From Burkholderia paludis (lineage in GTDB: Bacteria; Pseudomonadota; Gammaproteobacteria; Burkholderiales; Burkholderiaceae), in NCBI RefSeq assembly GCF_000732615.1, contig NZ_JPGL01000022.1, forward strand, positions 62,001 to 126,000: a stretch of 64,000 nt of DNA, in the 5' to 3' direction. A program made the translations under genes and the position numbers. A model generated the notes under the pieces. It made no database searches, was not told the DNA's origin, and was given only the letters and a program-made list of their open reading frames with translations. Positions 52,511-63,168 of the stretch are shown in pieces; position 1 is the stretch's first letter, and each line of letters starts with the position of its first letter.

Positions 52511-55500
52511 CTAGCGCTGCATCGACTCCCAGACCTTGTGCAGACGCTTGACAGAGACCGGCATCGGCGTGCGCAGTTCCTGCGCGAACAGCGAAATCCG
52601 CAACTCCTCGAGCAGCCAGCGGAATTCCGCGAGCCGCGAGTCGGCGACGCCGCCGCGCTGCGACACCGCGCGCTGGTACTGCTGGGCCAGCGGCAGCAGG
52701 TCGGCCGACTGCTTCGCGTCGCGCGCCGGATCGGCCTTCAGCTTGTCGATCCGCAGCGCGATGCCCTTCAGGTAGCGCGGAAAGTGCGCCAGTTGCGCGT
52801 AAGGGGTGTCGATCACGAAGCGCTTGCCGACCAGCGCGCCGAGCTGCTGCTGCAGATCCGCGTGCGCCTGCGCGAACGGCTTCGCCTGCGCGAGCTTCTT
52901 CGCGAGCCCCGCGTACTCGGCCAGGATCTGCCCGACCAGCCGCGCGATTTCCTGCGCGAGCAGGTTCAGGCGGCTGCGGCCCTCGTCGCGGCGCGCGTGG
53001 AAGCTCGCGTCGTCGTCGGGCAGCGGGTCCTGCAGGCACGCGCGGTCGAGCGCCGTGTCGATCAGCTGGTCGCGCAGCTCGTCCTGCGTGCCGAGCGACA
53101 TGTACTGCATCGCCATCTCGCGCAAGCCCGGCAGGTTCTTCTCGAGGAACTTGATCGGCTCCTTCAGCTGCAGCGCGAACAACCGCCGCAGGCCGGCCCG
53201 GTGGATGCGCGCGGCTTCCTCCGGCGAATCGAACACCTCGACGTCGCAATGCGTGCCGCGATCGACGAGCGCCGGATAGCCGTACAACGTCTGCCCGCGC
53301 CGGCGGATCTCCAGCAGCTCGGGCAGCTTGCCGAAATTCCAGGTCGTCAGGTTCTCGTACAGCGCGGTCGCGCCGGCTTCCGCCGGGGCGGCCGTCTGCG
53401 GCGCCGCGCCCTTGCCCGATTTCGCGCCGCGACCAGCGGCAACGGGCGCGGCAGGCGCCGCCGGCGCCTGGCCGACGGCCTGACCGGGATCGGCGTCGCC
53501 GCCGACCGCGATCGTCGACGCGGCCGCGATCTTCTGGAACTGCTGCTGTGCCTGCGCGCCCAGCTCCTGGCGAAGCTGCGCGAGGTTGCGCCCCATCGCG
53601 AGCTGGCGACCGTGCTCGTCGATCACCTTGAAATTCATGAACAGGTGCGCGGGCAGCGTCTCGAGCTTGAAGTCGGCCGTTTTCATCGCGACCTGCGTCT
53701 CGCCGCGCACGTCGGCGATCAGCGCCTCGACGAGCCCGCCCGCACCGAAACGCTCGCGGCCCATCCGCTCGACGAAGCCGGCCGCGTACTCGGGCAGCGG
53801 CACGCAATGGCGGCGCAGCTTCTGCGGCAGCGACTTCAGCAGCAACTGCACCTTTTCCTTCAGCATCCCCGGCACGAGCCACTCGCAACGGCGCGCGTCG
53901 ACCTGGTTCAGCGCATAGAGCGGCACCGCGAGCGTCACGCCGTCGCGCGGCGTGCCGGGCTCGAAGTGATACGTCAGCGCCATCTCGACGCCGGCCATCG
54001 TCGCGCGCTTCGGGAACAGCTCGGTCGTCACGCCGGCCGCCTCGTGGCGCATCAGGTCGTCGCGCGACAGGTACAGCAGCCGCGACTTGTCCTCGGACTG
54101 GCCGCCCTTCTTCGCCTCGTCGCGATACCAGCGCTCGAACGCGGCGCCCGTGTGGATCCCCTCGGGAATCGCGTGGTCGTAGAACGCGTAGATCAGCTCG
54201 TCGTCGACCAGCACGTCCTGCCGGCGCGACTTGTGCTCGAGCTGCTCGATGTCGGCGAGCAGCTTGCGGTTGTGCGCGAAGAACGCGAGCTTCGTATCGA
54301 ATTCGCCGTCGACGAGCGCGCCGCGGATGAACAGCTCGCGCGCACGCGCCGGGTCCTGCCTGCCGAACGCGACCCGCCGGCGGTGATAGATCGGCAGCCC
54401 GTACAGCGTCGCGCGCTCGTACGCGCTGACCTGCGCCGGGCGCTTTTCCCAGTGCGGCTCCGACAGCGATTTCTTCAGCAGGTGCGCACCGATCTTCTCG
54501 ACCCACTCGGGTTCGATCTTCGCGAGGCAGCGCGCGTACAGCCGGCTCGTCTCGACGAGCTCGGCCGCCATCACCCAGCGGCCGGCCTTCTTGGCGAGCA
54601 CCGAGCCCGGCCACAGGTAGAACTTGATCCCGCGCGCGCCGAGATAGTGCGGATCGTCGTCGGCCTTCAGGCCGAGGTTGCCGAGCAGGCCCGTCAACAG
54701 GGCCAGATGGACCTGCTCGTAGGTCGCCTCGACTTCGTTGAGCCGCCAGCCGTGCTCGCGCACCACCGTCAGCAGTTGCGAATGCACGTCGCGCCATTCG
54801 CGCAGCCGCAGGTGCGACAGGAAGTTCTGCCGGCACGCGTCGACCAGCTGGCGATTCGACTTCTTGTGCGCGACCGCCTCCTCGAACCATGCCCAGATCT
54901 TCAGCCACTGCAGGAATTCCGAGCGCTCGTCGGCAAACCGGCGGTGCGCCTGGTCGGCCTGTTCCTGCGCTTCGACCGGACGGTCGCGCGGGTCCTGCAC
55001 GGACAGCGCGCTCGCGATGATCAGCACCTCGCGCAGCGACTGCTGGTCACGCGCGGCGAGGATCATCCGGCCGACGCGCGGGTCGAGCGGCAGTCGCGCG
55101 AGTTCGCGGCCGAGCGGCGTCAGCGCATTGTCGTCATCGACCGCGCCGAGTTCGTTGAGCAGCTGGTAGCCGTCCGCGATCGCGCGGCCCGGCGGCGGTT
55201 CGAGAAACGGAAACGATTCGATCGCCGTCAGGTGCAGCGACTTCATCCGCAGGATCACCGACGCGAGCGACGAGCGCAGGATTTCCGGATCGGTGAAGCG
55301 CGCGCGCGCCTGGTAGTCGCTTTCCTCGTACAAGCGGATGCAGACGCCGTCGGCCACGCGGCCGCACCGGCCCGCGCGCTGGTTCGCCGCCGCCTGCGAG
55401 ATCGACTCGACCTGCAGCTGCTCGACCTTGTTCCGGTACGAATAGCGCTTCACGCGCGCGAGCCCGGTATCGACAACGTAGCGGATGCCCGGCACCGTCA

Positions 55501-56722
55501 GCGACGTCTCGGCCACGTTGGTCGCGAGCACGATCCGGCGCGCGTTCGAGGCCTTGAATACCTTGTCCTGATCGGTCGCGGAGAGCCGCGCGAACAGCGG
55601 CAGGATCTCGGTGTGCGGCGGGTGGTGCTTGCGCAGCGCCTCGGCCGCCTCGCGGATCTCGCGCTCGCCGGGCAGGAACACGAGCACGTCGCCGGAGCCT
55701 TCGCGGCACAGCTCGTCCACCGCGTCGACGATTGCGTCCATCAGGTCGCGCTCGGCTTCGCGGGCTGTCTTCACCCGATCGCGGCCGGCCGTGCCTTCGG
55801 CATGCTTCACGGCCGGACGATCTTCCGCCACCGGGCGGTAGCGCATCTCGACCGGATACAGCCGCCCGCTCACCTCGATCACGGGCGCCGGACGCTCGTC
55901 GGTGCCGAAATGGCGCGCGAAGCGATCGGCGTCGATCGTCGCGGACGTGACGATCAGCTTCAGGTCCGGCCGCCGCGGCAGGATTTCCTTCAGGTAGCCG
56001 AGCAGGAAGTCGATGTTCAGGCTGCGCTCGTGCGCCTCGTCGATGATCAGCGTGTCGTACGCCTTCAGCAGCGGATCGGTCTGCGTCTCGGCGAGCAGGA
56101 TGCCGTCCGTCATCAGCTTCACGGACGCGCCCGGCGCGAGGTTGTCGGTAAAGCGCACCTTGTAGCCGACCACTTCGCCGAACGGTGTGCCAAGCTCCTC
56201 GGCGATCCGGCGGCCGGTGGACGACGCGGCGAGGCGGCGCGGCTGCGTATGGCCGATCAGGCCCGTCCCGCCGGCGCCGAGGCCGCGACCGAGGTCGAGA
56301 CAGATCTTCGGCAACTGCGTGGTCTTGCCCGAGCCGGTTTCGCCGCAGACGATGACAACCTGATGACCGGCGATCGCGCGCGCGATTTCGTCGCGCTTGC
56401 CCGACACGGGCAGGCTTTCGGGGTACGTGATCGGCGGAACGGGATTCGGCGGCGCGCCCCTCGACGCGGCGGCGCGCGGCGCGCGCTCGCGGCGCGGCGG
56501 CGGCGCATCCGTTGCACGGGGTGCTTCCTGCGCGGCCGGCTGGCGCGGATCGCCGCGCCGCTCGGCGCCGCGCGGCGCGTGCGTGCGCTCGCCCGCCTGC
56601 CGCTCCTGCTGCTGGCGCGGCGGCTGGCCCTGCTGCTGGCGCGCATCGGCCGCACCATCCGGGTGCCGGGCCGACGGCGCTTTGGCCCGCGTCGGCGCGG
56701 GACTTTTAGGTACATTCGACAT
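52511..56722 (-). CDS. hrpA: ATP-dependent RNA helicase HrpA
   Basis: This is a 1403-residue DEAH-box RNA helicase. An N-terminal 100-residue extension is rich in Arg, Pro, Ala and Gln. Motifs follow: Walker A GETGSGKTTQLPK, DEAHERS (motif II), SATIDADRF (motif III) and QRAGRCGR (motif VI), then winged-helix, helicase-associated and OB-fold domains (GLLGNLGLK region). The C-terminal DUF3418 ends LHKVWESMQR. HrpA unwinds RNA and in E. coli acts in mRNA and ribosome quality control. The 145-base gap after it is GC-rich and palindromic. The ATG at 56722 lies 23 bases from argA on the other strand, so the two promoters overlap. Confidence 0.95.
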   Translation of the reverse strand: MSNVPKSPAPTRAKAPSARHPDGAADARQQQGQPPRQQQERQAGERTHAPRGAERRGDPRQPAAQEAPRATDAPPPRRERAPRAAASRGAPPNPVPPITYPESLPVSGKRDEIARAIAGHQVVIVCGETGSGKTTQLPKICLDLGRGLGAGGTGLIGHTQPRRLAASSTGRRIAEELGTPFGEVVGYKVRFTDNLAPGASVKLMTDGILLAETQTDPLLKAYDTLIIDEAHERSLNIDFLLGYLKEILPRRPDLKLIVTSATIDADRFARHFGTDERPAPVIEVSGRLYPVEMRYRPVAEDRPAVKHAEGTAGRDRVKTAREAERDLMDAIVDAVDELCREGSGDVLVFLPGEREIREAAEALRKHHPPHTEILPLFARLSATDQDKVFKASNARRIVLATNVAETSLTVPGIRYVVDTGLARVKRYSYRNKVEQLQVESISQAAANQRAGRCGRVADGVCIRLYEESDYQARARFTDPEILRSSLASVILRMKSLHLTAIESFPFLEPPPGRAIADGYQLLNELGAVDDDNALTPLGRELARLPLDPRVGRMILAARDQQSLREVLIIASALSVQDPRDRPVEAQEQADQAHRRFADERSEFLQWLKIWAWFEEAVAHKKSNRQLVDACRQNFLSHLRLREWRDVHSQLLTVVREHGWRLNEVEATYEQVHLALLTGLLGNLGLKADDDPHYLGARGIKFYLWPGSVLAKKAGRWVMAAELVETSRLYARCLAKIEPEWVEKIGAHLLKKSLSEPHWEKRPAQVSAYERATLYGLPIYHRRRVAFGRQDPARARELFIRGALVDGEFDTKLAFFAHNRKLLADIEQLEHKSRRQDVLVDDELIYAFYDHAIPEGIHTGAAFERWYRDEAKKGGQSEDKSRLLYLSRDDLMRHEAAGVTTELFPKRATMAGVEMALTYHFEPGTPRDGVTLAVPLYALNQVDARRCEWLVPGMLKEKVQLLLKSLPQKLRRHCVPLPEYAAGFVERMGRERFGAGGLVEALIADVRGETQVAMKTADFKLETLPAHLFMNFKVIDEHGRQLAMGRNLAQLRQELGAQAQQQFQKIAAASTIAVGGDADPGQAVGQAPAAPAAPVAAGRGAKSGKGAAPQTAAPAEAGATALYENLTTWNFGKLPELLEIRRRGQTLYGYPALVDRGTHCDVEVFDSPEEAARIHRAGLRRLFALQLKEPIKFLEKNLPGLREMAMQYMSLGTQDELRDQLIDTALDRACLQDPLPDDDASFHARRDEGRSRLNLLAQEIARLVGQILAEYAGLAKKLAQAKPFAQAHADLQQQLGALVGKRFVIDTPYAQLAHFPRYLKGIALRIDKLKADPARDAKQSADLLPLAQQYQRAVSQRGGVADSRLAEFRWLLEELRISLFAQELRTPMPVSVKRLHKVWESMQR

Positions 56723-56745
56723 GGGGGCGCATTATAATCCCGCCC

Positions 56746-58125
56746 ATGAATTCCCAAACCGACCTCCCCCCCGCCCAGACCGGCGCCGCGACGCCGCCGG
56801 CCACCGACGATTCGGCCGCCAGTCACGCGCAGTTCGTCGACTGGATGCGCTCCGTCGCGCCCTATATCCACAAGTTCCGCAACAGCACGTTCGTCGTGGG
56901 GTTCGGCGGCGAGGTGGTGCAGCAGGGGCTGCTGAACGCGCTCGTGTCCGACATCGCGCTGCTGCAGGCGATGGGCATCCAGATCGTGCTGGTGCACGGC
57001 TCGCGCCCGCAGGTCGAGGAGCAGTTGAGCCTGCACGGCGTCGAATCGGAGTTTTCGCACGGCCTGCGGATCACCGATGCGCGCGCGCTCGAATCCGCGA
57101 AGGAAGCGGCCGGCGAAGTGCGCCTCGACATCGAGGCCGCGATCAGCCAGGGGCTGCCGAACTCGCCGATGGCGCACGCGCACATCAGCGTCGTGTCGGG
57201 CAACTTCGTGACCGCGCGGCCGGTGGGGATTCTCGACGGGGTCGATTTCGCGCATACGGGCATCGTGCGCAAGATCGACGCCGAATCGATCCGTCATTCG
57301 CTCGCGAGCCGCAAGCTCGTGTTGCTGTCGCCGCTCGGCTTCTCGCCCACCGGCGAAGCGTTCAACCTGTCGATGGAGGACGTCGCCTCGGCCGCCGCGA
57401 TCGCGCTGCGCGCCGACAAGATCGTGTTCCTGACCGAAGGCCCCGGCATCGTCGACGACGAAGGCGAGCTGATCCGCGAAATGTCGCTCGACGCGGCGGC
57501 CGAACTGCTCGATTCGGGCAACATCCAGGGCGACGACGCGTTCTTCCTGAAGCATTCGATCCGCGCGTGCCGCGGCGGCGTGACGCGTGCGCACCTGATC
57601 CCGCAGTCGCTGGACGGCAGCATGCTGCTCGAACTGTTCCTGCACGACGGCGTCGGCACGATGATCTCGTACGAGAACCTCGAAAGCCTGCGCGAGGCGA
57701 CGCCGGACGACGTCGGCGGCATCCTGTCGCTGATCGAGCCGCTCGAGACGGACGGCACGCTGGTGCGGCGCGGCCGCCACCAGATCGAGCGCGACATCGA
57801 CCACTTCTCGGTGATCGAGCACGATGGCGTGCTGTTCGGCTGCGCGGCGCTGTATCCGTACCAGCAGGAGAAGATCGGCGAGATGGCGTGCCTGACGGTC
57901 GCGCCGGAAGCGCAGGGCTCGGGCGACGGCGAACGCCTGCTCAAGCGCATCGAGCAGCGCGCCCGCGCGCGCGGCCTCACGCACATCTTCGTGCTGACGA
58001 CGCGCACCGAGCACTGGTTCCTCAAGCGCGGCTTCGTCAAGGTCAGCGTCGACGACCTGCCGGAAGACCGCCGCAAACTCTATAACTGGCAGCGCAAGTC
58101 GCTCGTGCTGATGAAGCAGCTCTGA
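56746..58125 (+). CDS. argA: Amino-acid N-acetyltransferase (N-acetylglutamate synthase)
   Basis: This is a 459-residue enzyme for the first step of arginine synthesis. After an Ala/Pro-rich N terminus, residues about 30-290 are the amino-acid-kinase domain ([27 protein letters not shown]), and residues about 305-459 the GNAT acetyltransferase domain ([20 protein letters not shown]). The two-domain form is the classical ArgA. It is 50 bases upstream of yggX and reads in the same direction. The feedback site for arginine lies in the kinase-like domain. The gene starts 23 bases from the hrpA start. Confidence 0.93.
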
Positions 58126-58175
58126 GCGCAGGCACGACTGCCCTCCCCCCAGACCGATTACAGGAGAAGTACACG

Positions 58176-58451
58176 ATGGCTCGAATGATCCAATGCGCGA
58201 AGCTCGGCAAGGAAGCCGAAGGCCTCGATTTCCCGCCGCTGCCGGGCGAACTCGGCAAGCGCATTTACGAGAGCGTCTCGAAGGAAGCGTGGCAGGGCTG
58301 GCTCAAGCAGCAGACGATGCTGATCAACGAAAACCGCCTGAACATGGCCGACCCGCGTGCGCGCCAGTACCTGATGAAGCAGACCGAGAAGTACTTCTTC
58401 GGCGACGGCGCCGACCAGGCGTCGGGCTACGTGCCGCCGACGGAAGGCTGA
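58176..58451 (+). CDS. yggX: Fe(2+)-trafficking protein YggX
   Basis: This is a 91-residue protein matching YggX/MutY-operon type iron trafficking proteins. It begins [20 protein letters not shown], with the conserved Cys7, and has [20 protein letters not shown]. In other bacteria it protects Fe-S clusters from oxidation. CAGGAGAAGTACACG precedes the ATG. It follows argA by 50 bases and ends just before a strong palindromic terminator. It is not linked to the isc genes at the other end of the window. Confidence 0.94.
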
Positions 58452-58500
58452 AGACGCGATGCGCGTGGGCCGGCCGAGCGCCGGCCCGCGCGCCGGAACG

Positions 58501-58532
58501 GAACGGCGCCGTGCGATCGCACGGCGCCGTTC
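58501..58532. terminator. Palindromic terminator after yggX
   Basis: GAACGGCGCCGTGCGA and its complement form a perfect 16-base-arm palindrome without a loop, followed by TGCTTTT. The T-run is short, so it may be only partly intrinsic. It lies between yggX and the convergent transporter gene. Confidence 0.65.
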
Positions 58533-58591
58533 TGCTTTTGGGGCGCCTGCCTGGCGTGCGCCACGGCTGCCCCGCCGACGATCCGCGCCGC

Positions 58592-60004
58592 TCAGCCGGC
58601 CGGTTTCAGCGCACCGCCGTTGCCCGGCTGCTGCGTGCCGCCGCCCGGATCGTCGGCGCCCGCGCCGTCGGTACCCCATTCGGCCGCGTCGCTGCGTTCG
58701 GCCGTCGACAGCTCGTCCGCGCGATACCCGGTGCGATTCAGCAGCGCCAGCATGCACAGAAGCGACACGAGCGCGTAGAGCCCCGAGGCGACCGCGACGC
58801 CGACGATGCTGCCGGTCGCGTTCAGGATCGCCTGCGCGAGCACGGGCGTGCCGCCGCCGACGACGAGCGCACTCAGCTGGTAGGCGAGCGACAGGCCCGT
58901 ATAGCGGATGTTGGCCGGAAACACGCGTGCGAGCACGCCGCCGACCGCGCCGTAGAACATCGCGGACGGAATCGTCGAGATGCACATGCCCGCGACGGCG
59001 ACCCAGTACGACCGCGTCGCAAGCGCATGGAACATCACGGGCATCAGCACGATCTCCGGAATCAGGATCCAGCCCATCGCGCGGCGCATGTCGACCTTCG
59101 ACACGAACCACGCGCCGACCGGCTGCATCAGGAACTGCACGACGAGCGAGATCGACAGGATGCCGAGAAACGTCCCCTGCGCGTAGCCGAGCTCCTTCGT
59201 GGCCCACGACAGCGCGAACGTACTGCGGAAGTACGTGACGTTGATCACCGGCAGCGTGCCGGCCGCGAGCAGCACGACGACCCAGTGATCGCGCACGACG
59301 TCGCGCAGCGGCAGCTTCACCGTGCGCTTGCGCGCGAGCACGCGCTGCATGTCGGCCGACTCCTCGAGCTTCAGCCGGATCACCATGCCGATGATCACGA
59401 GCACGGCCGACAGCAGGAACGGGATGCGCCAGCCCCACATCAGGAACGCGGGCGTCGGCAGCGCGCTCAGCGCGAAGAACGCCGCGGTCGCGAGCAGGTT
59501 GCCGGTGGGCGAGCCCTGCTGCGCGAACGCCGCATACAGGATGCTGCGGTGCTTCGGCGCGTTCTCGCTCGCGATCAGCACCGCGCCGCCCCACTCGCCG
59601 CCGACCGCGATGCCCTGCAGCACCCGCAGCACGACGAGGCCGGCCGGCGCCCATGCGCCGATCTGCGCATAGCCGGGCAGCAGGCCGATGCCGGTGGTCG
59701 CGAGGCCCATCATCACCAGCGTGATCACGAGCGCGGTCTTGCGGCCGACGCGATCGCCGAGATGGCCGAACACGATTCCGCCGAGCGGCCGCGCGGCGAA
59801 GCCGGCCCAGAACGTGACGAACGCGAGCAGCGTCGCGACGCCGGGGTCCATCCCGCTGGAAAAGAACACCTTGCCGAACACGAGTGCCGCGGCCGTGCCG
59901 TAGATGTAGAAGTCGTACCACTCGATCGTGGTGCCGACGAACGCCGCGAAGGCGGCGCGGCCGGGCCGCGGATGCGCGGCGGGCGGGGATGACGGACGGC
60001 TCAT
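58592..60004 (-). CDS. MHS-type MFS transporter
   Basis: This is a 470-residue major-facilitator protein of the metabolite:H+ symporter group (ShiA/ProP-like). It begins its first helix at AFAAFVGTTIEWYDFYIYG, the typical MHS start. The signature GHLGDRVGRKTAL lies between helices 2 and 3; 12 membrane segments can be traced. The ATG at 60004 has GGAGACATCG upstream, better than the ATG at 60016. It lies 88 bases after the CoA-transferase gene, in the same direction, and is probably part of the same catabolic unit. Substrate is likely a small organic acid. Confidence 0.87.
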   Translation of the reverse strand: MSRPSSPPAAHPRPGRAAFAAFVGTTIEWYDFYIYGTAAALVFGKVFFSSGMDPGVATLLAFVTFWAGFAARPLGGIVFGHLGDRVGRKTALVITLVMMGLATTGIGLLPGYAQIGAWAPAGLVVLRVLQGIAVGGEWGGAVLIASENAPKHRSILYAAFAQQGSPTGNLLATAAFFALSALPTPAFLMWGWRIPFLLSAVLVIIGMVIRLKLEESADMQRVLARKRTVKLPLRDVVRDHWVVVLLAAGTLPVINVTYFRSTFALSWATKELGYAQGTFLGILSISLVVQFLMQPVGAWFVSKVDMRRAMGWILIPEIVLMPVMFHALATRSYWVAVAGMCISTIPSAMFYGAVGGVLARVFPANIRYTGLSLAYQLSALVVGGGTPVLAQAILNATGSIVGVAVASGLYALVSLLCMLALLNRTGYRADELSTAERSDAAEWGTDGAGADDPGGGTQQPGNGGALKPAG

Positions 60005-60092
60005 CGATGTCTCCATGGTTGCGTTCGGGGGCGCGACTGGCGCGCGCCTTTCCCGGGTGGCCGGCATGGCGCCGCCGGCCGGCGGCGTCGGG

Positions 60093-61289
60093 TCAGTCGG
60101 GTGCCGTTTTCAGCACGCCGGCATCGAGCAACTGCTGTTGAAGCGCACGATCGATGCCGAGTCGGTCGAGCACCGCGCGCGTATCGCCGCCGAGCGCGGG
60201 CGGCGGCGCACGATAGGTGGCCGGCGTGCGCGACAGCTTCACCGGCGACGCGGTGCCGCGATACGCGCCGATCTCGACGAACAGGTTCCGGTGCAGCGCG
60301 TGCGGATCGTGCACGACGTCGGCCACCGTCCGCACCGGCCCGCACGGCACGCCGGCCGCCATCAGGTCGCGCGCAAGCGGCTCGCACGCGTGCGCGGCAA
60401 GCCGCGCCTCCAGCTCGGCCTTCAGCTCGGACCGGTGCGCGCAGCGGCTGCGGTTGTCGACGAAGCGCGGATCGCCCGCGAGCGCAGGCGCGCCGAGATG
60501 CGCGACCAGCCGCGCGAACTGCCGGTCGTTGCCGACCGCGAGGAAGATCGGCGCCGTCGCCGTGCGGTAGCTGTCATACGGCGCGATGTTCGGGTGTGCG
60601 TTGCCGCTGCGCTCCGGCACACGCCCGGAGCCGAAGAAGTTAGGCAGGTGCGGATGCAGCAGCGACACGCCGCAGTCGTACAGCGCGATGTCGATCGACT
60701 GCCCGCGCCCGCTCTTCTCGCGCTCCGCGAGCGCCAGCAGGATGCCGGCGAGCGCGTTGAGCCCGGTGACCATGTCGACGATCGGCAAGCCGATGCGCAG
60801 CGCATCGCCGTCGCGCTCGCCGTTGACGCTCATCAGCCCCGCCATCGCCTGGATCACCGCGTCGTAGCCGGGCAGCCCGCCGAGCGGACCGTCGGCGCCG
60901 AAGCCCGTCACCGCGCAGTGGATCAGCCACGGGAAGCGCGGCTGCAAGTCGCGTGCATAGTCCATCCCCCAGCGCGCGAGCGTGCCCGGCTTGAAGTTCT
61001 CGACGAGCACGTCCGCCTCGTCGAGCAGGTGCCACAGGATCGCGCGCCCTTCGTCGCGCGACAGGTCGAGCGCGAGCCCCTCCTTGTTGCGGTTGACGCC
61101 CGCGAAGTACCACGCGGTATCGCCGAGGAACGGCGGCCCCCAGCCGCGCGTCTCGTCGCCGTCCGGCGGCTCGATCTTGATCACCGTCGCGCCGTGGTCG
61201 GCGAGCGCCTGCGTGCAGTACGGGCCGCCGAGCACGCGGCTCAGGTCGACGACCTTCAGGCCGTCCAGTGCACCACGCGAAGCGGTCAT
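60093..61289 (-). CDS. Class III CoA-transferase (CaiB/BaiF family)
   Basis: This is a 398-residue family III CoA-transferase. It begins LDGLKVVDLSRVLGGPYCTQ and has the family segments VENFKPGTLARWGMDY and GLPGYDAVIQAMAG. The catalytic aspartate is probably Asp172 in LPIVDMVTGLNA. Such enzymes move CoA between organic acids, for example formyl-CoA or succinyl-CoA to another acid. The start overlaps the upstream dehydrogenase stop by four bases (ATGA), so the two proteins are coupled and likely act in one pathway. The acid substrate is unknown. Confidence 0.9.
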   Translation of the reverse strand: MTASRGALDGLKVVDLSRVLGGPYCTQALADHGATVIKIEPPDGDETRGWGPPFLGDTAWYFAGVNRNKEGLALDLSRDEGRAILWHLLDEADVLVENFKPGTLARWGMDYARDLQPRFPWLIHCAVTGFGADGPLGGLPGYDAVIQAMAGLMSVNGERDGDALRIGLPIVDMVTGLNALAGILLALAEREKSGRGQSIDIALYDCGVSLLHPHLPNFFGSGRVPERSGNAHPNIAPYDSYRTATAPIFLAVGNDRQFARLVAHLGAPALAGDPRFVDNRSRCAHRSELKAELEARLAAHACEPLARDLMAAGVPCGPVRTVADVVHDPHALHRNLFVEIGAYRGTASPVKLSRTPATYRAPPPALGGDTRAVLDRLGIDRALQQQLLDAGVLKTAPD

Positions 61290-63037
61290 CGTGCGACCTC
61301 CGGCAGCAGGTCGAGCGCGGTATCGAGCGCGATCGGCGTGCCGCGCAGCAGCGCGTCGCATGCAGCCGATTCGTCGTCGAGCGATGCCGGCGCGAGCGGA
61401 TCGACCGGCAGCAGCTTGTGGCGCACGATCAGGTGCGCGAGCGCAAGACGCCGGAAATCCGGCGCGAGCCGGACGCCCTCGCATGCCATCAGCACGGCCG
61501 CGCTTGCGTAGTACAGCGCGGACGCGGCCTGCCGCACGCGTGCGTCGTCGCCTTCCGACGCGACCCGCGCGAGCGCGTCGCAGGCGCGCGCGAGGATGCG
61601 CCGCAGCGCCGCGCGGCTCGCGTCGGGCAGCGGCGCCGCGCCGAGCCGGTCGCCAAGAAACGTACGCAACGCGTCGAGCGCGTGCTCGCGCTGCGCGGCC
61701 CGCGCGACGTCGAGCGCGACGATGTTGCTCGTGCCTTCCCAGATCGAGCCGAGATGCGCGTCGCGCACCACGCGCGCGTCGCTCCACTCCTCGATGTAGC
61801 CGGTGCCGCCGCGCACTTCCATCGCATCGCCCGTCACGCGACGCGCATCGCGGCATGCGCGGAACTTGATCAGCGGCGTCAGGATCCGCACGCAGCGCGC
61901 GGCCTGCTCGTCGCCCGCATCGGCCTGCGGCAGCAGCAGCGCGATCTGCATGAACATCGCGCGCGCCGCCTCGGCCGGCAGCAGCATCTTCATCAACTGG
62001 CGCTGCATCAGCGGCATCTCGATCAGCTTGCGGCCGAACGCCTCGCGGTGCGTCGCGACGTGCAGCGCCTCGTTCAGCGCGCGCCGCATCAGCCCCGCCG
62101 CGCGCACGCCGTTCGACAGCCGCGACATGTTGATCATGTCGGCCATCTGGTGAAAGCCCCGGCCGATCTCGCCGATCAGCCAGGCCTGCGCGCCCTCGAG
62201 CGCGATCTCGCCGCTGGCCATCGACCGGCTGCCGAGCTTGTCCTTCAGGCGCACGATCCGGTAGCGGTTGCGCGTGCCGTCGGGCAGCGTCTTCGGCAGC
62301 AGGAACAGCGCGAGCCCCTTGATGCCGTCCGGCGCACCGTCCGGCCGCGCGAGCACCATCGCGAGATCGGCATCCGCGTTCGAGCAGAACCACTTGTCGC
62401 CGGTGAGACGCCAGAGGGTCTCGCCGTGCGCGCCGGTCTCGCGCACCGCGCGCGTCGCGATACGGCCGACGTCGGAGCCGGCCGCCTGCTCGGTCATGAA
62501 CATCGCCCCCTGGTACAGCGTGTCGAAGTCGCGCGACGCGAGCATCGGCAGGTAGCGCGCGACCAGCGCCGGATCGCCGAAGCGGCGCAGCGTGCGTGTC
62601 AGCGAATCGGTCATGCTGACCGGACAGCACAGCCCGAACTCCGCCTGCACGAACAGGAACGTCAGCGCGTACTTGACGAGCGGCGGGACCGATTCGGCTC
62701 CGTGGCTCAGCGACGCGAGCCCGAGCTCGGAATACGCGACGCGTTCGAGCGCGACGTAGGCCGGGTCCTTGTCGATCCGCTGCACGGCCTCGCCGCGCCG
62801 GTTGCGGTGTTCGAGCACCGGCGGGTGCTTGTCCGCGCGCGACGCCCATTCGTCGAGCTCGCCGGACACGCGTGCGCCGAGCGCGCGCAACCGCGGCTCG
62901 AGTCCGGCGTAGTGCGCATCGCCGAGATGCAGCTTCAGGAGCGCGCCGAAATCGGGATCGGCGGCGAAGAAATCGAGGCCCCGGCTGTCGGGGATGTTGG
63001 ATGCGCCGGCGTCCGGCGTGCGAGCAGCGTCGTTCAT
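61286..63037 (-). CDS. Acyl-CoA dehydrogenase (AidB-like group)
   Basis: This is a 583-residue flavin acyl-CoA dehydrogenase of the AidB-like group, longer than the usual 380-residue enzymes. Core motifs include YQGAMFMTEQAAGSDVG, the WRLTGDKWFCSNADAD flavin contact, and RGGTGYIEEWSDARVVRDAHLG near the flavin site, with IWEGTSNIVALD. A C-terminal helical extension of about 130 residues follows. The start at 63037 (MNDAARTPDAG) has GGAGACACGC upstream. It is the first gene of the unit and is divergent from the LysR gene. It probably oxidises the CoA ester formed by the neighbouring CoA-transferase. Confidence 0.88.
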   Translation of the reverse strand: MNDAARTPDAGASNIPDSRGLDFFAADPDFGALLKLHLGDAHYAGLEPRLRALGARVSGELDEWASRADKHPPVLEHRNRRGEAVQRIDKDPAYVALERVAYSELGLASLSHGAESVPPLVKYALTFLFVQAEFGLCCPVSMTDSLTRTLRRFGDPALVARYLPMLASRDFDTLYQGAMFMTEQAAGSDVGRIATRAVRETGAHGETLWRLTGDKWFCSNADADLAMVLARPDGAPDGIKGLALFLLPKTLPDGTRNRYRIVRLKDKLGSRSMASGEIALEGAQAWLIGEIGRGFHQMADMINMSRLSNGVRAAGLMRRALNEALHVATHREAFGRKLIEMPLMQRQLMKMLLPAEAARAMFMQIALLLPQADAGDEQAARCVRILTPLIKFRACRDARRVTGDAMEVRGGTGYIEEWSDARVVRDAHLGSIWEGTSNIVALDVARAAQREHALDALRTFLGDRLGAAPLPDASRAALRRILARACDALARVASEGDDARVRQAASALYYASAAVLMACEGVRLAPDFRRLALAHLIVRHKLLPVDPLAPASLDDESAACDALLRGTPIALDTALDLLPEVAR

Positions 63038-63168
63038 GCGTGTCTCCGTGGCGGACCGGGGCAAGCGTTCCGATGCCGCCCCGCTCCCGTGCTGCGCGGC
63101 GGTCAGGCGTCGACCCTTCAACGCCTGCCATGGCCCGCGCCAGTCTCTCCGCAAAGCGTAGGCCTGCG

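Noticed and set aside
52538..56737. About 1400-codon open frame opposite hrpA
   Set aside because: Same reason: exact antisense of a well-supported helicase gene.
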